A stretch of 64,000 bases of DNA from the NCBI GenBank assembly GCA_022822425.1, contig JAJEBS010000190.1, positions 1 to 64,000 on the forward strand, in the 5' to 3' direction. Positions 1-9,046 of this stretch are shown here, in pieces (position 1 is the first letter of the stretch; each line of letters begins with the position of its first letter). The translations under genes were made by a program, and so were the position numbers. The DNA comes from Gemmatimonadota bacterium. Its GTDB lineage: Bacteria; Gemmatimonadota; Gemmatimonadetes; Longimicrobiales; Gaopeijiaceae. Below the pieces are notes generated by a model. The model saw only the letters and a list, made by a program, of their open reading frames with translations, did no database searches and was not told the origin of the DNA.

Positions 1-42
1 CTTTTAATCCGTAGGTCGTGGGTTCGAGACCCACCCGGCTCA
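1..42 (+). tRNA. tRNA-Lys(UUU), 3' half (5' end outside window)
   Basis: The window opens inside a tRNA. Bases 1-7 form an anticodon loop C-U-UUU-A-A, giving anticodon UUU (lysine). The 3' strand of the anticodon stem is at 8-12 and a five-base variable loop at 13-17. The T arm has stem 18-22 paired with 30-34 around the loop TTCGAGA (23-29). The acceptor 3' strand is 35-41 and the discriminator A is at 42. CCA is not encoded, because TGG follows. Confidence 0.9.
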
Positions 43-110
43 TGGCGGAAGACGGCGCGCGGAGGGCGGGCGCGGCCGGAGGGACACGCGAACAAGAAGG
101 GGACGGGGGG

Positions 111-1106
111 ATGGCGATGGCCGCACCCAACCGGAGGAAGAGGACGCACCGCGGGGTGTGGGTCGGGCTCGCGGGCCTGCTGCTGACCGGGGTGGCGGGG
201 TTGCTGTTGCTCAGCTTCCGGGAGGCGCCGCTGCCCGAGCTGGCGCCGATCGAGGTGAGCTGGGAGCCCGCCCTGCCCGTTCAGGGCCATCTCTTCCTCA
301 TACGCGTGGCGGCGCCGGTCATCGACGGGATGGTGTCGGCCACGGGAGAGGCCGGGGGCGAGGAGCTTCACTTCCAGCCGGCCGGCCCTGTGGCGGAGAG
401 CCCGGCGCCGGTCCCGGACGAGGGCGGGGAGACAGCCGCCGATATGGTGCTGGCGAGCCTGGCGCCGGTTCCCATCGGAGCGACGGACTCCATCGACGCC
501 TGGGTCACGGCGAGCTACGCCGACGGCCGCACCCGGACCGACTCGCTGCGCATCGCGATCCTGGGGGGCGAGTACGAGCACGAGCGCCTGACGGTGGCGC
601 CGCGCTTCGGGTCGCCGTTGAACGAGGAGGACCAGGCACGGCTGCGCAGCGACCAGGCCAAGGCCAGCCAGGTGGCGCGCGAGGCGCACGCGACCCCGCG
701 GCTGTGGAGCCCGGAAGTGGTCCTCCCGCGCGACTCCCGCGTGACCAGCGGCTTCGGCACCGGCCGCGAGTTCAACGGGCAGATCTCCAGCCGCCACATG
801 GGGCTCGATCTGGCGGGGGGCCCGGGTGACACGGTGCGCGCGGCCGCCGACGGAGTGGTCGCGCTGGTGGACGGCTTCCTGCTGGCCGGCGACATCGTCT
901 ACCTGAACCACGGCGCCGGGCTGCTGACGGGCTACTTCCACCTGAGCGGACAGCTGGTGGAGGCGGGCGACACGGTCACCGCCGGGACCCCCATCGGGCT
1001 GGTCGGCGCCACGGGCCGGGTCACGGGCCCGCACCTGCACTGGGTGGTGCGCTACGGAACCACCAGCGTCGATCCCCGCAGCCTGCTGGCGCTGTCCGGG
1101 ACTTGA
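111..1106 (+). CDS. M23 family metallopeptidase, membrane-anchored (LytM-type)
   Basis: Predicted zinc endopeptidase that would cut peptide cross-links in peptidoglycan on the outer face of the inner membrane. The 331-residue product has a basic N-terminus, one hydrophobic segment at about residues 20-40, a beta-rich middle region and a C-terminal M23 domain. The zinc site is complete: H229 and D233 in HMGLD, and H308/H310 in HLHW. Start 111 is preferred over in-frame ATGs upstream because a purine-rich stretch (AAGGGGACGG) precedes it and the earlier starts lie in or against the tRNA. The 3' end overlaps the next gene by 4 bp. The domain could be a peptidase or an amidase activator; the intact zinc site favours a peptidase. 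Confidence 0.88.
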   Translation: MAMAAPNRRKRTHRGVWVGLAGLLLTGVAGLLLLSFREAPLPELAPIEVSWEPALPVQGHLFLIRVAAPVIDGMVSATGEAGGEELHFQPAGPVAESPAPVPDEGGETAADMVLASLAPVPIGATDSIDAWVTASYADGRTRTDSLRIAILGGEYEHERLTVAPRFGSPLNEEDQARLRSDQAKASQVAREAHATPRLWSPEVVLPRDSRVTSGFGTGREFNGQISSRHMGLDLAGGPGDTVRAAADGVVALVDGFLLAGDIVYLNHGAGLLTGYFHLSGQLVEAGDTVTAGTPIGLVGATGRVTGPHLHWVVRYGTTSVDPRSLLALSGT

Positions 1107-2239
1107 AGAACCCCGACGTCGTCATCGCCGGCGCCGGCATCATGGGCGCCTCCTGCGCCTGGCACCTGGCCCGCCGCGGTCTGCGCGTGCTGGTGGCCGA
1201 GATGGACGTCGCGCCCGCCATGGGCTCGACCGGCAGAAGCGCCGCGGGCGTGCGCGTGCAGTTCACCACCGCCGCCAACATCGGGCTCTCGATGTACTCC
1301 CTGCCCGTGTACCGGGAGTTTCCGGAGCGTCATGGACACGAAGTCGGCTACCGGGACATCGGCTACCTGCTTCTGGTCCCGCACGACAAGTGGGAGCGGC
1401 ACCTGGAGTCGGTCGCGCTTCAGGAGAGCCTGGGCGCCCCCGTGGAGGTGGTCGATCCGGTGGAGGCCCAGCGCTACGTGGACTTCGAGACGGAGGGGCT
1501 GGCGGGCACCACCTACGGGCCGTGGGACGGGGTGATCGACCCCCACATGGCCACCCACGCCTGGGTGGCGATGAGCCGGGAACTGGGGGTGCGCTACCGG
1601 TTCTCCTCCCCCGTGACCGGGGTGAGGGCGGAAGGGAAGGGATGGCGGGTCGAGTGCGGCGGCGAAGTCTTCTCGTGCGCGCACTTCGTCAACGCCGCGG
1701 GTGCGTGGTCGGGCACGGTCGCGGAGCTGGCCGGGCTCCAGCTCCCCGTGGGACCCAAGCGCATCAACATCTTTCTCAGCGCGCCCGTGCGCGATACCCG
1801 CACCTATCCCCTGACCATCGACCTCGCCACCGGCGTGTACCTGCGCAGCGAAGGCGACCGCGTCCTCTTCGGCCTCGACGACCTCACCCAGGCGTACGGC
1901 TTCACCGAGGGCGTGAACTGGGACTGGCTCGAACACGTCTTCCTCACGGGCGTCGAGCGCTTCCCCTGGTGGGAGGATCTCGGTGTCGACCGGCGCGGGA
2001 GCTGGTGGGGATACTACGGCGTCACTCCGGACAACAGCCCCATCATCGGCTTCAATCCGGGGGCTCGCGGGTGGATCGACGCGTGCGGCTTCTCCGGGCA
2101 CGGGATCATGCACGCTCCGGCCACCGGACTCGCGGTGTCGGAATTCATCGCGGACGGCGAGGCCCACACCGTCGACGTGCGCGCCTTCCGCCATGACCGC
2201 TTCGGGAAGGACATTCCCGTCGAGGCCAACATCTTTTGA
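1103..2239 (+). CDS. FAD-dependent oxidoreductase, DAO (D-amino acid oxidase/sarcosine oxidase) family
   Basis: Predicted flavoenzyme oxidising the C-N bond of an amino acid or N-methyl amino acid. The 378-residue protein begins with a Rossmann dinucleotide-binding motif GAGIMG (residues 10-15) followed by an acidic residue ending the second strand. It ends with the usual DAO C-terminal FAD segment (GFSGHGIMHAPATG). Length fits single-domain DadA/SoxB-like members. No signal peptide is present, so it is probably cytosolic. The TTG start shares its bases with the TGA stop of the M23 gene (TTGA), suggesting coupled translation although the functions look unrelated. Substrate cannot be read from sequence. 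Confidence 0.85.
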   Translation: MKNPDVVIAGAGIMGASCAWHLARRGLRVLVAEMDVAPAMGSTGRSAAGVRVQFTTAANIGLSMYSLPVYREFPERHGHEVGYRDIGYLLLVPHDKWERHLESVALQESLGAPVEVVDPVEAQRYVDFETEGLAGTTYGPWDGVIDPHMATHAWVAMSRELGVRYRFSSPVTGVRAEGKGWRVECGGEVFSCAHFVNAAGAWSGTVAELAGLQLPVGPKRINIFLSAPVRDTRTYPLTIDLATGVYLRSEGDRVLFGLDDLTQAYGFTEGVNWDWLEHVFLTGVERFPWWEDLGVDRRGSWWGYYGVTPDNSPIIGFNPGARGWIDACGFSGHGIMHAPATGLAVSEFIADGEAHTVDVRAFRHDRFGKDIPVEANIF

Positions 2240-2328
2240 GGGACGGCGAGCAGCCATCTTTTGGGCGAGGGGACGTGGCCCTACATTGGCGGGCGGCGAC
2301 TCCGCCGGCGCAATCAACGGGAGGAGCG

Positions 2329-3585
2329 GTGAATTCAGCAGCGAGACGGCTCCGGAACGCCCTCGCGATCCTTCCGCTGATGCTGCCCGCAGCCGCCATC
2401 GCCCAGGATGCCGAAGCGACGCCGGGCACGGGCAGCGTCTTCGGCCGCATTCTCGACCAGGACACCTTCCAGCCCGTCGCGGGCGTGGTGGTCCGCATCA
2501 CCGTCCCGGACGGGGTCCTGCAGGAGATCTCGGGCGAGAGCGGCACCTTTCTTATCGATAGCGTGCCGGTGGGCGAGCGAGTGGTGGTCATGGAGCACAT
2601 CGCCTACGGCGAATACGCGCAGCACGTGGGCGTCGAGGCGGGCAGGGATCTGAGGATCGAGGCGTTCATGTCGCCGCGAGCCATCCAGTTCCAGCCCCTC
2701 GTGGTCGAGGCGCTCAGCGAAGTCGAGCGCCGCCGGCTCACTTCCGGGTTCAGCGTCAACGAGATCCCCGCGGAGGAAATCGAGCAGGCGGCTCAGACGG
2801 GCCAGCACCTCGGGGATCTGCTGCGGGGCGGCATGTCCGGCATACGCGTGCGCGGCGGCATCCGGCCCGGGGACTACCTGTGCGTGGAGTACCGGGGCAG
2901 CGGAGCCGGCGTCTGCGACGAGGTCGCCGTCTATCTGGACGGAGTCGCGGTTGCGGAGCCCGGACAGATCTACTCGAGTCTCGCCCTGGACGATATCGAT
3001 CGGGTGGAGGTTCTTTCGCCCCTGGAAGCGGTCGTCCGCTACGGAGACCGGGGGGCGAGAGGCGCGCTGCTCATCGAGTCCCGGGTCCCGAGCCTTCCGG
3101 AGCGGCAAAACCCCTTCCGTACCTCTTCAAGGCGAGGCTACGACTGGTCGCTGGAGGAGGAGTCACACCCGTCGGCGAAGGTCTTCGGGAACACGATGCT
3201 GGCCAACGCGCTGGGCGTGGGGCTCGGGTACCTGACGCTCAGGCAATGCGTGGGGACCATCGCCACCGACCATGGCCAGCGGTTCGACACCCGGTGCGGG
3301 GCTCTGACGACGATGGCGACCGGCGTGTTCGCGCTGAGCCTGCCCGGCGCTGTCGGCAGCATGGCGGCGACGCGCTCGGGGAGCACGCGGCGGTCGCGCG
3401 GCCGCTTCTTTCACGTCGCCATGTCCGGACTGATCTCGACGACCGCCGGATACGTGATGCTGATGCACGGCGAGGATCCGGAGTACCGGAACAACGCCCT
3501 CCGGATCGGCGGCATCCTGACGATGACCGTGGGCACGCCGTTGCTGCTGACCATTTCCGACCGCTTCTTCCGATACAGCCGCTGA
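2329..3585 (+). CDS. Exported carboxypeptidase-regulatory plus TonB-plug protein without a beta-barrel
   Basis: 418 residues. A GTG start behind GGGAGGAG gives a signal peptide of about 26 residues ending AAAIAQ. A carboxypeptidase-regulatory-like beta-sandwich follows (about 35-120, GSVFGRILDQDTFQPVAGVV). Next is a TonB-plug-like domain (about 150-260) with the DEVAVYLDGV and IDRVEVLSPLEAVVRYG signatures. In place of the several-hundred-residue barrel there is a tail of about 150 residues with three or four hydrophobic stretches. It therefore cannot be a normal TonB-dependent transporter. A surface-adhesion, scaffold or signalling role is possible but unproven. It precedes an exported amidase by 5 bp. 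Confidence 0.75.
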   Translation: MNSAARRLRNALAILPLMLPAAAIAQDAEATPGTGSVFGRILDQDTFQPVAGVVVRITVPDGVLQEISGESGTFLIDSVPVGERVVVMEHIAYGEYAQHVGVEAGRDLRIEAFMSPRAIQFQPLVVEALSEVERRRLTSGFSVNEIPAEEIEQAAQTGQHLGDLLRGGMSGIRVRGGIRPGDYLCVEYRGSGAGVCDEVAVYLDGVAVAEPGQIYSSLALDDIDRVEVLSPLEAVVRYGDRGARGALLIESRVPSLPERQNPFRTSSRRGYDWSLEEESHPSAKVFGNTMLANALGVGLGYLTLRQCVGTIATDHGQRFDTRCGALTTMATGVFALSLPGAVGSMAATRSGSTRRSRGRFFHVAMSGLISTTAGYVMLMHGEDPEYRNNALRIGGILTMTVGTPLLLTISDRFFRYSR

Positions 3586-3590
3586 GGCCC

Positions 3591-5192
3591 ATGAATCGTC
3601 TCCCGATCCGCCGCGCGCTCGTCGTCTGGCTGGCCTCCACCGTCCTGCCCGTGGGCGTCGGGGCGCAGTCCATCGCCCTCTCCGAAGTCACCATCGCGGA
3701 CATCAACGCGGCCTTCGACGCGGGCTCGCTCACCTCGGAGCGGCTGGTCGAACTTTACCTGGCGCGCATCGAGGCGTACGACGACCAGGGGCCGAAGCTC
3801 AACGCCATCCTGACGCTCAACCCGCGGGCGCTGGAGAGGGCCAGGGCGCTCGACGAGGAGCGGCGCACCCGGGGGCCTCGCTCGCTGCTGCACGGAGTTC
3901 CGGTGCTGCTCAAGGACAACGTGGACACCGGCGACATGCCCACCACCGCGGGGTCGCTACTGCTGAAGGGCTCGATGCCGCCCGACGATGCTTTCATCGT
4001 GCGCAGGCTCCGGGAGGCGGGAGCCATCATCCTGGCCAAGCTCAACATGAGCGAGTTCGCCTCCGGAGTGCAGCTCAGCTCCGTCGGCGGTCCCATGCGG
4101 AACCCGCACGACCTTACCCGCAATCCGTCCGGATCCTCCGGCGGGACCGGCGTGGCCATCGCCGCGTCCTACGGACAGCTCGGGATCGGCACCGACACCG
4201 GAGGCTCCGTGCGCGGCCCGTCCACCGCCAACGGCATCGCCGGGCTCAAGCCCACACACGGGCTGCTCAGCCGGGACGGCATCGTGCCGCTCGCGCTCTC
4301 CTTCGACACGGCCGGCCCGATGGCCCGCCACGTCTACGACGTCGCGGCGATGATGAACGTGATGGTGGGTGTGGACCCCGCCGACGAGGCGACGCTGGCC
4401 AGCGAGGGGCGCTACGAGACCGACTACACCGCCTTCCTGGACGCGGACGCGCTGGATGGCGCCCGCATCGGCGTCGCGCGCGACTTTCTGGGCTACGACG
4501 ACGAGGTGGACTGGATCATCGAGGCGGGACTCGACGCCATGCGCGCCGCCGGGGCGACGGTGGTGGACGTCCGCTACCCGCCGTGGCTGCTGGAGGCCAA
4601 GGCTCAATATTACCAGACCATCCGCTGGCGCGAGTTCAAACCGCAGATCGAGGCGTACCTGGCCACCCTGGCGCCCGGATATCCGCGCACGCTCGAGGAG
4701 ATGATCGAGCGCGCCGGGAAAATCCTCGCTGCCCCGCCCGAGGGAGGCGTCCCCAACCCCACGCGCTGGACCCTCTTCGAGCAGGAGCTGAACACCGGCA
4801 CGCCCGACGACTACCTGTACAGGGCGATGAGCGACCACGGCCTGCCGCTGGTGCGTGCGAACCTGGAGGGGCTGCTGGACGCGAACGCCCTCGACGCGAT
4901 CGTCTATCCGACCTCGCCGACCCGACCCGGCCAGGCAGGAGTCTACCGGGGATCGTCGTCGCCCAACCCCTCGCCGTCCGCGACCAACCTCGCCAACCTT
5001 AGCGGGCTTCCCGACCTGATCGTGCCGGCCGGCTATACGAGCAACCGGCTGCCGGTCGGGATCTCGTTCTTCGGCCGGCCCTTCAGCGAAGCCCGCCTTT
5101 TCGCGCTGGGGTACGCCTTCGAGCAGGCGACCCGGGTGCGCCGCGATCCGGTGCACGCTCCGCCACTGCCGGGGGAGACGATCCGGCGCTAG
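3591..5192 (+). CDS. Exported amidase, amidase-signature family
   Basis: Predicted hydrolase of carboxylic amides. The 533-residue protein has a signal peptide ending near GVGAQ (residue 26), so it should act in the periplasm. The full catalytic set is visible: K108 in LLKDN, cis-serine S182 in the GSSGG motif, and nucleophile S206 in TDTGGSVRGP. The 24-residue spacing of the two serines is standard for the family. The C-terminal PDLIVPAGY segment is also typical. The start at 3591 lies 5 bp after the stop of the plug protein, suggesting one transcript. Substrate (peptide amide, aryl amide or other) is not predictable here. Confidence 0.9.
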   Translation: MNRLPIRRALVVWLASTVLPVGVGAQSIALSEVTIADINAAFDAGSLTSERLVELYLARIEAYDDQGPKLNAILTLNPRALERARALDEERRTRGPRSLLHGVPVLLKDNVDTGDMPTTAGSLLLKGSMPPDDAFIVRRLREAGAIILAKLNMSEFASGVQLSSVGGPMRNPHDLTRNPSGSSGGTGVAIAASYGQLGIGTDTGGSVRGPSTANGIAGLKPTHGLLSRDGIVPLALSFDTAGPMARHVYDVAAMMNVMVGVDPADEATLASEGRYETDYTAFLDADALDGARIGVARDFLGYDDEVDWIIEAGLDAMRAAGATVVDVRYPPWLLEAKAQYYQTIRWREFKPQIEAYLATLAPGYPRTLEEMIERAGKILAAPPEGGVPNPTRWTLFEQELNTGTPDDYLYRAMSDHGLPLVRANLEGLLDANALDAIVYPTSPTRPGQAGVYRGSSSPNPSPSATNLANLSGLPDLIVPAGYTSNRLPVGISFFGRPFSEARLFALGYAFEQATRVRRDPVHAPPLPGETIRR

Positions 5193-5256
5193 AGGCGTCG
5201 CTTCGCTGCCCCGAATCCGTCACCCCACCTCACCCGGCCCCCTTACGGACCAGACC

Positions 5257-6276
5257 ATGCCCACTGCGCCCGACCGCGAGAAGGTCGCCCGCTGGAACGC
5301 CATCCTCAAGCCGTACTGGGGTCCTGACACCGGCGCCAGCGTTCGACAGCTGCTCACCTCCGCCATCCCCTTCGCCGTGCTCTGGTATGCCGCCCTGCGC
5401 AGCCTCGAAGTGGGCTACTGGCTGACCATCCTGCTCGCCATGCCGACTGCCGGCTTCATGATGCGGCTGTTCATGATCCAGCACGACTGCGGACATGGGT
5501 CGTTCTTTCGCTCGCACGCGGCGCGGCAGTGGGTCGGGCGCTGCATCGGCGTCCTGCTCCTGACCCCCTACGACTACTGGAAGCGCACCCACGCCTACCA
5601 TCACGCGCACTCGGGCGACCTCGATTTCCGCGGCTTCGGCGACATCGACACCTTCACGGTGCGCGAGTACCTGTCGTGGCCCTGGTATCGCCGGCTTCGC
5701 TACCGGCTGTACCGGCATCCGTTCGTGCTCTTCATCGTGGGGCCCATCTTCATCTTCCTCATCAAGCACCGGTTCCCCTGGGATGTGCCGGCGAAATGGA
5801 AGCAGGCGTGGCGCGGGGTCTTCTGGACGAACCTGGCGCTGGTGGCCGTGGTGCTGCTGATGGGCGAGACGATCGGGTACGGGCGCTTCCTGCTGACCCA
5901 CGCGCCGGTTCAGGTCTTCGCCACCACGGCCGGCGTCTGGATGTTCTACGTGCAGCACCAGTTCGAGCAGACGTACTGGGACCGGCACGAAGACTGGGAC
6001 TACTACGACGCGTCGCTCTACGGAAGCTCGTACCTGGTCCTTCCGGCCCCGCTCCGGTGGCTGTCGGCGAACATCGGCTTCCACCATGTGCACCACATGA
6101 GCATGCGCATCCCCAACTACAAGCTCCAGCGGGCGCACGAGGAGAACGAGGAGTTCCACGTGGTGCGGGAGGTCCGCGTCCGGGACACGCTCAAGCTCAT
6201 CAACCTGGCGCTGTGGGACGAGGACCGGCGCCGCCTGATCCGGTTCAGGGACCTGAAAGCGTTGCAGCCCGCGTGA
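5257..6276 (+). CDS. Membrane fatty acid desaturase (delta-12/omega-6 type)
   Basis: Di-iron membrane enzyme predicted to introduce a double bond into acyl chains of membrane lipids. All three histidine boxes are present: HDCGH (76-80), HAYHH (112-116) and HHVHH (276-280). Hydrophobic segments lie at about 35-75, 95-105, 150-165 and 185-230. At 339 residues it matches bacterial DesA-like enzymes. No desaturase-specific electron donor is adjacent. Regiospecificity is uncertain. The start ATG follows a 64-bp gap with no strong Shine-Dalgarno sequence. Confidence 0.88.
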   Translation: MPTAPDREKVARWNAILKPYWGPDTGASVRQLLTSAIPFAVLWYAALRSLEVGYWLTILLAMPTAGFMMRLFMIQHDCGHGSFFRSHAARQWVGRCIGVLLLTPYDYWKRTHAYHHAHSGDLDFRGFGDIDTFTVREYLSWPWYRRLRYRLYRHPFVLFIVGPIFIFLIKHRFPWDVPAKWKQAWRGVFWTNLALVAVVLLMGETIGYGRFLLTHAPVQVFATTAGVWMFYVQHQFEQTYWDRHEDWDYYDASLYGSSYLVLPAPLRWLSANIGFHHVHHMSMRIPNYKLQRAHEENEEFHVVREVRVRDTLKLINLALWDEDRRRLIRFRDLKALQPA

Positions 6277-6392
6277 GGTCGGCCCTCCTCAGCGCGTGAG
6301 GTCCGCTCCTTTCAACGCGCAGGGTCCGCCCCGCTCGGGCGCGCGCCGGCTGCGCCTGAGCACGCCGCGCTTCCCGGGCCGCGGATGATCGG

Positions 6393-7127
6393 TCAGCTGG
6401 ACGAGGAAGCGGCGATGCTGGCCACGACCGCAGCCTGAGTGGCGGCGACGGCCGCCTGAGACGCCGCAACCGCCGCCTTGACGGCGTTCCGGGCGGCGAT
6501 GGCGGGGTGACCGGCCCCCGCGGTGAAGGGCTCTCCTGCGCTGATGGCCTTCAGGCGAGCCTTGCGCTCCTTGAGTTCCTTGCGCTCGAAATGGATCCTC
6601 AACGAACCGGTGGCGTGCGCCAGAGACAGTACGACGCCCAATCCGGCTTCAATGTCGCCATCGCCCATGACGGCGTCCCGCAAGCCGGCGATGAGCCTGC
6701 GCTCGGGCCCCGGGTCGATGGTGGGATAGAGCTTGCGCCTGAAGACGAGCAGGATCTGCGACTCCTTCGTGCGCAGGATGCCGCGGCGGCAGAGTCCCAG
6801 GGCGGTGCGGTGCCGGAGGCGCTTGAGGTTGCCGAAGGTCGATACCCAGGAGGACGCGCGTCGACGCCTCTTCGAGTTGCGAACCCTGTCCAGCGCCTCG
6901 GCCATGATCTCGTCCCGGGGCCGGCCCGTAACCGTGGCCGCTTCCACGAACGCCTTCCTGCTCTCCTCGATGCGAATGACCCCGGCAAGTGCGAGTTCGG
7001 CGAGGACGGCGCCGCCCATGGCGAGATTGTAGAAGCCGGCTCGATAGTCCACGGTGCCCTTGCGGTCGCGGAGCACCAGGAGCAGAAGCTGTTCATGCAG
7101 ATGGAGGTCGTGGCGGGAGGATGACAT
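6393..7127 (-). CDS. GOLPH3/VPS74 (GPP34) family protein
   Basis: 244 residues. The N-terminal half carries the family pattern: LHLHEQLLLLVLRD, then a KGTVDYRAGFYNLAMGGAVLAEL helix, and a GVIRIEE hairpin. Eukaryotic GOLPH3 binds phosphatidylinositol-4-phosphate; bacterial homologues are mostly uncharacterised, and membrane association or lipid binding is the usual guess. The last 35 residues are a low-complexity alanine-rich tail built of near-repeats (AAVAASQ, AAVAATQ, AAVVASI). The start is placed at the ATG that begins MSSSRHD; the longer in-frame extension upstream is antisense to the next gene. The 96 bp to the divergent gene at 7224 probably holds both promoters. Confidence 0.75.
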   Translation of the reverse strand: MSSSRHDLHLHEQLLLLVLRDRKGTVDYRAGFYNLAMGGAVLAELALAGVIRIEESRKAFVEAATVTGRPRDEIMAEALDRVRNSKRRRRASSWVSTFGNLKRLRHRTALGLCRRGILRTKESQILLVFRRKLYPTIDPGPERRLIAGLRDAVMGDGDIEAGLGVVLSLAHATGSLRIHFERKELKERKARLKAISAGEPFTAGAGHPAIAARNAVKAAVAASQAAVAATQAAVVASIAASSSS

Positions 7128-7223
7128 GGAGAGGTGCCGGTTTGATGGTCGTCGGGTGCGCTCAGGCTCAATACTCCACACTTTGAACGCCTGTTTCGCA
7201 AGCGGGCGGAGGGACGAGATCCA

Positions 7224-9011
7224 ATGACGAATCATCTGCGAGGCCGGCCACCCGGATCCTCCCTCGGTGCCGCGTGCAGGGTTGTCGCTGTGGCGGCCGG
7301 GATCGTGGCGATGCCTGGGTGCCGGGACACCGGCCCGTCCGGTGAGACGGGGGAGCCGTTCCGGGTCGGCGCCGCCATCGAGGTGGGCGCGGCCCCGCAC
7401 GGCATCCGCTTCAGCGCCGACGGCGACACCGCGTACGTGGCGTTGAGCGGGGACGGGCAGATCGCGGTCGTGGATCTCGCGGCCGGAACCGTGGTCGCGC
7501 GCTGGGAGGCGGGGGACGCGCCTCTCGATCTCGTGCGGGTTGGCGACGGCTGGCTGGTCAGCCGGTTCCGGGACTCCACGCTCATCAAACTCGATCCTCA
7601 CGGGGCAGTCGTGCCGGGGGCGGTGTGGAGCGTCGGTTCGGGTCCGTCGCTCTTCTCGCCCGGCGAGGTCCGGGGCGAGACCTGGATCACGACCGAATTC
7701 GCGGACCGGCTGTGGGTCGTGGACACGGAGTCCGGCGTGCCCGTCCTGTCTCACGCAACCGGCGCCCGGCCCTACCCGGCGGACGTCATGTGGGACGGTT
7801 CGCACGCCTTCGTGCCCAACCTGGATGCGGGCACGGTCTCCGTGGTCGACCTGCTGAACATGGAGACGGACGCCACCGTGGAGGTGTGTCCGGGCCCGCC
7901 CGGCGGCGCGCTCACGCCCGACCAGGTCACCTACGTCGTGGCGTGCGGCGGGTCGGACGAACTGGTCTTCGTGAATACGGCTTCCTTTGCGGTCACCGGC
8001 CGGGTCCCGGGACTCGGTCCGCGCCCGTTCTCGGTGGTCGTGCCGGGCGACGGCCGCTTCGCCCTGGTCAACAACGCGGGCGGCAGCACGGTCTCGGTGG
8101 TGGACCTGGAATCGGGGGCGGTCGTGCAGACCCTCGAGGTGGGGGAGCAGCCCATCGTGGTGCGGGCGCATCCGGACGGCGAGCGGGTCTTCGTGGCCAA
8201 CGAGATCTCGGGCACCCTGGTGGAGCTGATCCCGGCCGCACGGGAGACGGCCGGCGATGTCGCGCCGGCATCCGGTGAAGCGGCCGCGGGCGTGCCCGAT
8301 GCCCCGCTCGTCCCCAACGAAGTCGTCGTCCTGGGGATGATCCACGGCGGGCACAACACCAGCGAAGCCTTCAGCCTCGAGGTCGTGCGGGACCTGGTGC
8401 GCGGGATCGCCCCCGACTACTGGCTCACCGAGATCCCGCCCAACCGCTGGGGCCGGGCCTGGGCCGAGTATCAGGCCACGGGGTCCGTCGAAGAGCCCCG
8501 CGTGCGCCGCTTCCCCGAATACATGGACGCGCTCTTCCCGCTGACGAGCGAGCTGGATTTCCAGGTGATCCCCACGGCGGGATGGACGGAGCCGATGTCC
8601 GACTTTCGGGCGGCGTATCTCGATGCGTATTCACGGGACCCGGCGCGGGCCGCATCGTGGGCCGAATACCAGGCCGCCGCCGCGGCGTCGGCCGAGGCGC
8701 TGGCCGCCGGCGCGGGGGACGATCCCCGCTGGATCCACACCGACGCCTACGACGAGGCCTACGACATCCGCATGCAGGTCTATGCCCGTCTGTTCGACGC
8801 CGATCTCGGGCCGGGAGGCTGGGACGCCATCAACGCTTCGCACTGGGCGAACATCGAGCGCGCACTCGACCGGCACAGGGGCGAAGGGGCTCGCTTTCTG
8901 CTCACCTACGGCGCCGGCCACAAGGGCCCCTTCCTGCGCGAGCTGCGGAGGCGGGACGACATCGTGCTGATGGAAGTCGCGCCGTTCCTGGATCGTCTCG
9001 AAGGCAGGTGA
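7224..9011 (+). CDS. Exported YVTN beta-propeller fused to a C-terminal TraB/DUF5694-like domain
   Basis: 595 residues. The N-terminus is hydrophobic and ends in a possible lipobox (AMPGC, Cys about 33), so it is probably an envelope lipoprotein. Residues about 50-345 form YVTN/YncE-type repeats (VAVVDLAAGTVVARW, VSVVDLESGAVVQTL) expected to fold as a seven-bladed propeller. From about 365 a separate alpha/beta domain starts with EVVVLGMIHGGHNTSEAF and ends with a LTYGAGHKGPFLRELRRR segment, reminiscent of TraB/ChaN/DUF5694 proteins; this family call needs a profile search. A GGAGGG Shine-Dalgarno precedes the ATG. It lies 35 bp upstream of the tandem amidohydrolase, suggesting an operon. Function unknown. 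Confidence 0.72.
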   Translation: MTNHLRGRPPGSSLGAACRVVAVAAGIVAMPGCRDTGPSGETGEPFRVGAAIEVGAAPHGIRFSADGDTAYVALSGDGQIAVVDLAAGTVVARWEAGDAPLDLVRVGDGWLVSRFRDSTLIKLDPHGAVVPGAVWSVGSGPSLFSPGEVRGETWITTEFADRLWVVDTESGVPVLSHATGARPYPADVMWDGSHAFVPNLDAGTVSVVDLLNMETDATVEVCPGPPGGALTPDQVTYVVACGGSDELVFVNTASFAVTGRVPGLGPRPFSVVVPGDGRFALVNNAGGSTVSVVDLESGAVVQTLEVGEQPIVVRAHPDGERVFVANEISGTLVELIPAARETAGDVAPASGEAAAGVPDAPLVPNEVVVLGMIHGGHNTSEAFSLEVVRDLVRGIAPDYWLTEIPPNRWGRAWAEYQATGSVEEPRVRRFPEYMDALFPLTSELDFQVIPTAGWTEPMSDFRAAYLDAYSRDPARAASWAEYQAAAAASAEALAAGAGDDPRWIHTDAYDEAYDIRMQVYARLFDADLGPGGWDAINASHWANIERALDRHRGEGARFLLTYGAGHKGPFLRELRRRDDIVLMEVAPFLDRLEGR

Positions 9012-9046
9012 ATTCTCCACGTCCGTTCACCATGGAGGGTGCGGCA

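Noticed and set aside
7128..8354. Upstream extension of the GOLPH3-like reading frame
   Set aside because: The extension is antisense to the beta-propeller gene. The family-like sequence begins only at the ATG at 7127.
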